Shown here in pieces: positions 5,607 through 6,217 of a stretch of DNA of 6,217 nucleotides. The notes under the pieces were generated by a model. That model saw only the letters and a list, made by a program, of their open reading frames with translations, did not search any database and was not told where the DNA came from. The stretch comes from Flavobacteriaceae bacterium. Its GTDB lineage: Bacteria; Bacteroidota; Bacteroidia; Flavobacteriales; Flavobacteriaceae. Numbering within the stretch: position 1 is the first letter of the stretch; every line of letters begins with the position of its first letter. The stretch lies in contig NZDM01000087.1 of the NCBI GenBank assembly GCA_002690085.1, forward strand, positions 1 to 6,217. The letters run 5' to 3'. The position numbers and the translations under genes were made by a program.

Positions 5607-6217
5607 TAGGATTTAAAAAATAGTTTTGGGAATAGAGTCGTTTCAGGTTTTCGAGATAGTTTCAACTTTAGGGTAGATTTCAGAAAACCCAGTCCATAGC
5701 CAGAAAATTGAATCAAAATTGCGGGCATACACAACACGCTTACAATAATATTTGCTGTGCTTTTCAATGACATTAAAAAAGCTACTAAAAAATAAGCAGC
5801 ATATATATAAAGTCCCCATTTAAAATCAAAAATAAGCAACAGAAAACTCAATAGAAATCCAACGGTAAAGAAGGAAGGAAACCAATATGCAGTTTTTTTA
5901 GAATGTGGGTGCCACTTATTGAGAATTGGCCGAACCTGTCCAAACTTATAAACTTGTAGAAAGAAACTTTCAAAAGAAATTCGACGCTTGTGGTAAACAT
6001 AAGCTTTAGAAATTAAGCAGAGCTTATACCCCATGTCTTTCAATCGAATAGAAAGATCGGGATCTTCCCCGGGATGAATATTTCCAAACCCCCCAGAAGC
6101 CAGAAAAGCCTCTTTTGAAATCCCCATATTAAAACTGCGAGGCTCATACCCCTCAATTTCTTTATCTCCTCCTCGAATCCCACCGGTTGTAAGTGCAGAA
6201 GTCATGGTGAAGTTGAT
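5606..6217 (-). CDS. family 2 glycosyltransferase, membrane-attached C-terminal part (5' partial)
   Basis: The frame is open to the window edge (6217), so the N-terminal nucleotide-sugar-binding half lies outside. The ATG at 6205 is internal, because coding continues upstream as INFT before M5. Of 203 residues visible, the first 100 are the acceptor-side half of a GT-A fold: TGGIRGG (11-17), PRSFNMG (26-32), a GGFG loop, then GEDPDLSIR (50-58) with the presumed catalytic-base ED, and YHKRR (75-79) in the position of the (Q/R)xxRW-like motif. Three hydrophobic segments follow (about 112-130, 133-151 and 156-178), suggesting a membrane-bound enzyme with its active site in the cytoplasm. It probably transfers sugars for envelope polysaccharide or glycolipid, but the substrate cannot be read from sequence. 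It is the first visible gene of the unit with ybbR and coaE. Confidence 0.9.
   Translation of the reverse strand: MNFTMTSALTTGGIRGGDKEIEGYEPRSFNMGISKEAFLASGGFGNIHPGEDPDLSIRLKDMGYKLCLISKAYVYHKRRISFESFFLQVYKFGQVRPILNKWHPHSKKTAYWFPSFFTVGFLLSFLLLIFDFKWGLYIYAAYFLVAFLMSLKSTANIIVSVLCMPAILIQFSGYGLGFLKSTLKLKLSRKPETTLFPKLFFKS

Noticed and set aside
6203..6205. ATG 6205 as the start of the glycosyltransferase gene
   Set aside because: The conserved block around TGGIRGG belongs to the middle of the GT2 fold and the frame stays open to the window edge; the N-terminal half is missing only because the window ends.

Overview
The window looks like chromosomal DNA of a flavobacterium-type Bacteroidetes (Flavobacteriaceae or a close relative). 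The evidence is its AT-rich composition, the almost complete absence of Shine-Dalgarno sequences before start codons, TAnnTTTG-like -7 promoter boxes, and proteins whose motifs are typical of that group (an RprX/RprY-like two-component pair, an exonuclease/GIY-YIG fusion, and a YbbR-coaE gene pair). It reads mostly as housekeeping sequence. I see no transposase, phage gene, CRISPR array, tRNA or rRNA.

Layout: two plus-strand genes converge on five minus-strand genes. Plus strand: positions 1-1386 hold a 5'-truncated gene for a DnaQ-like exonuclease fused to a UvrC/Cho-like GIY-YIG nuclease. After a 78-bp gap comes miaA (1465-2385), the tRNA A37 dimethylallyltransferase. Minus strand, in order of transcription: the C-terminal part of a family 2 glycosyltransferase with membrane segments (6217-5606, running off the window), a YbbR-domain single-pass membrane protein (5606-4644), coaE (4651-4055), a short two-TM sensor histidine kinase (3983-3081), and an OmpR-family response regulator (3076-2375). 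The last gene overlaps the 3' end of miaA by 11 bp tail to tail.

The glycosyltransferase, ybbR and coaE genes overlap by 1 and 8 nt and probably form one transcription unit. The kinase and regulator are 4 bp apart and clearly cotranscribed. Between coaE and the kinase lies a 71-bp, very AT-rich gap. It carries a -7-like box, a perfect 10-bp inverted repeat and TTAACT direct repeats at 11-bp spacing, which is the layout expected of an OmpR-family operator. The pair may therefore have its own, possibly autoregulated, promoter.

The points most worth a second look are: the kinase has essentially no periplasmic sensor domain (about 11 residues between its two membrane helices); the nuclease fusion keeps a UvrC-type cysteine cluster; and the gap upstream of the kinase has operator-like repeats. 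I did not find convincing evidence of a wholly new multi-gene system.
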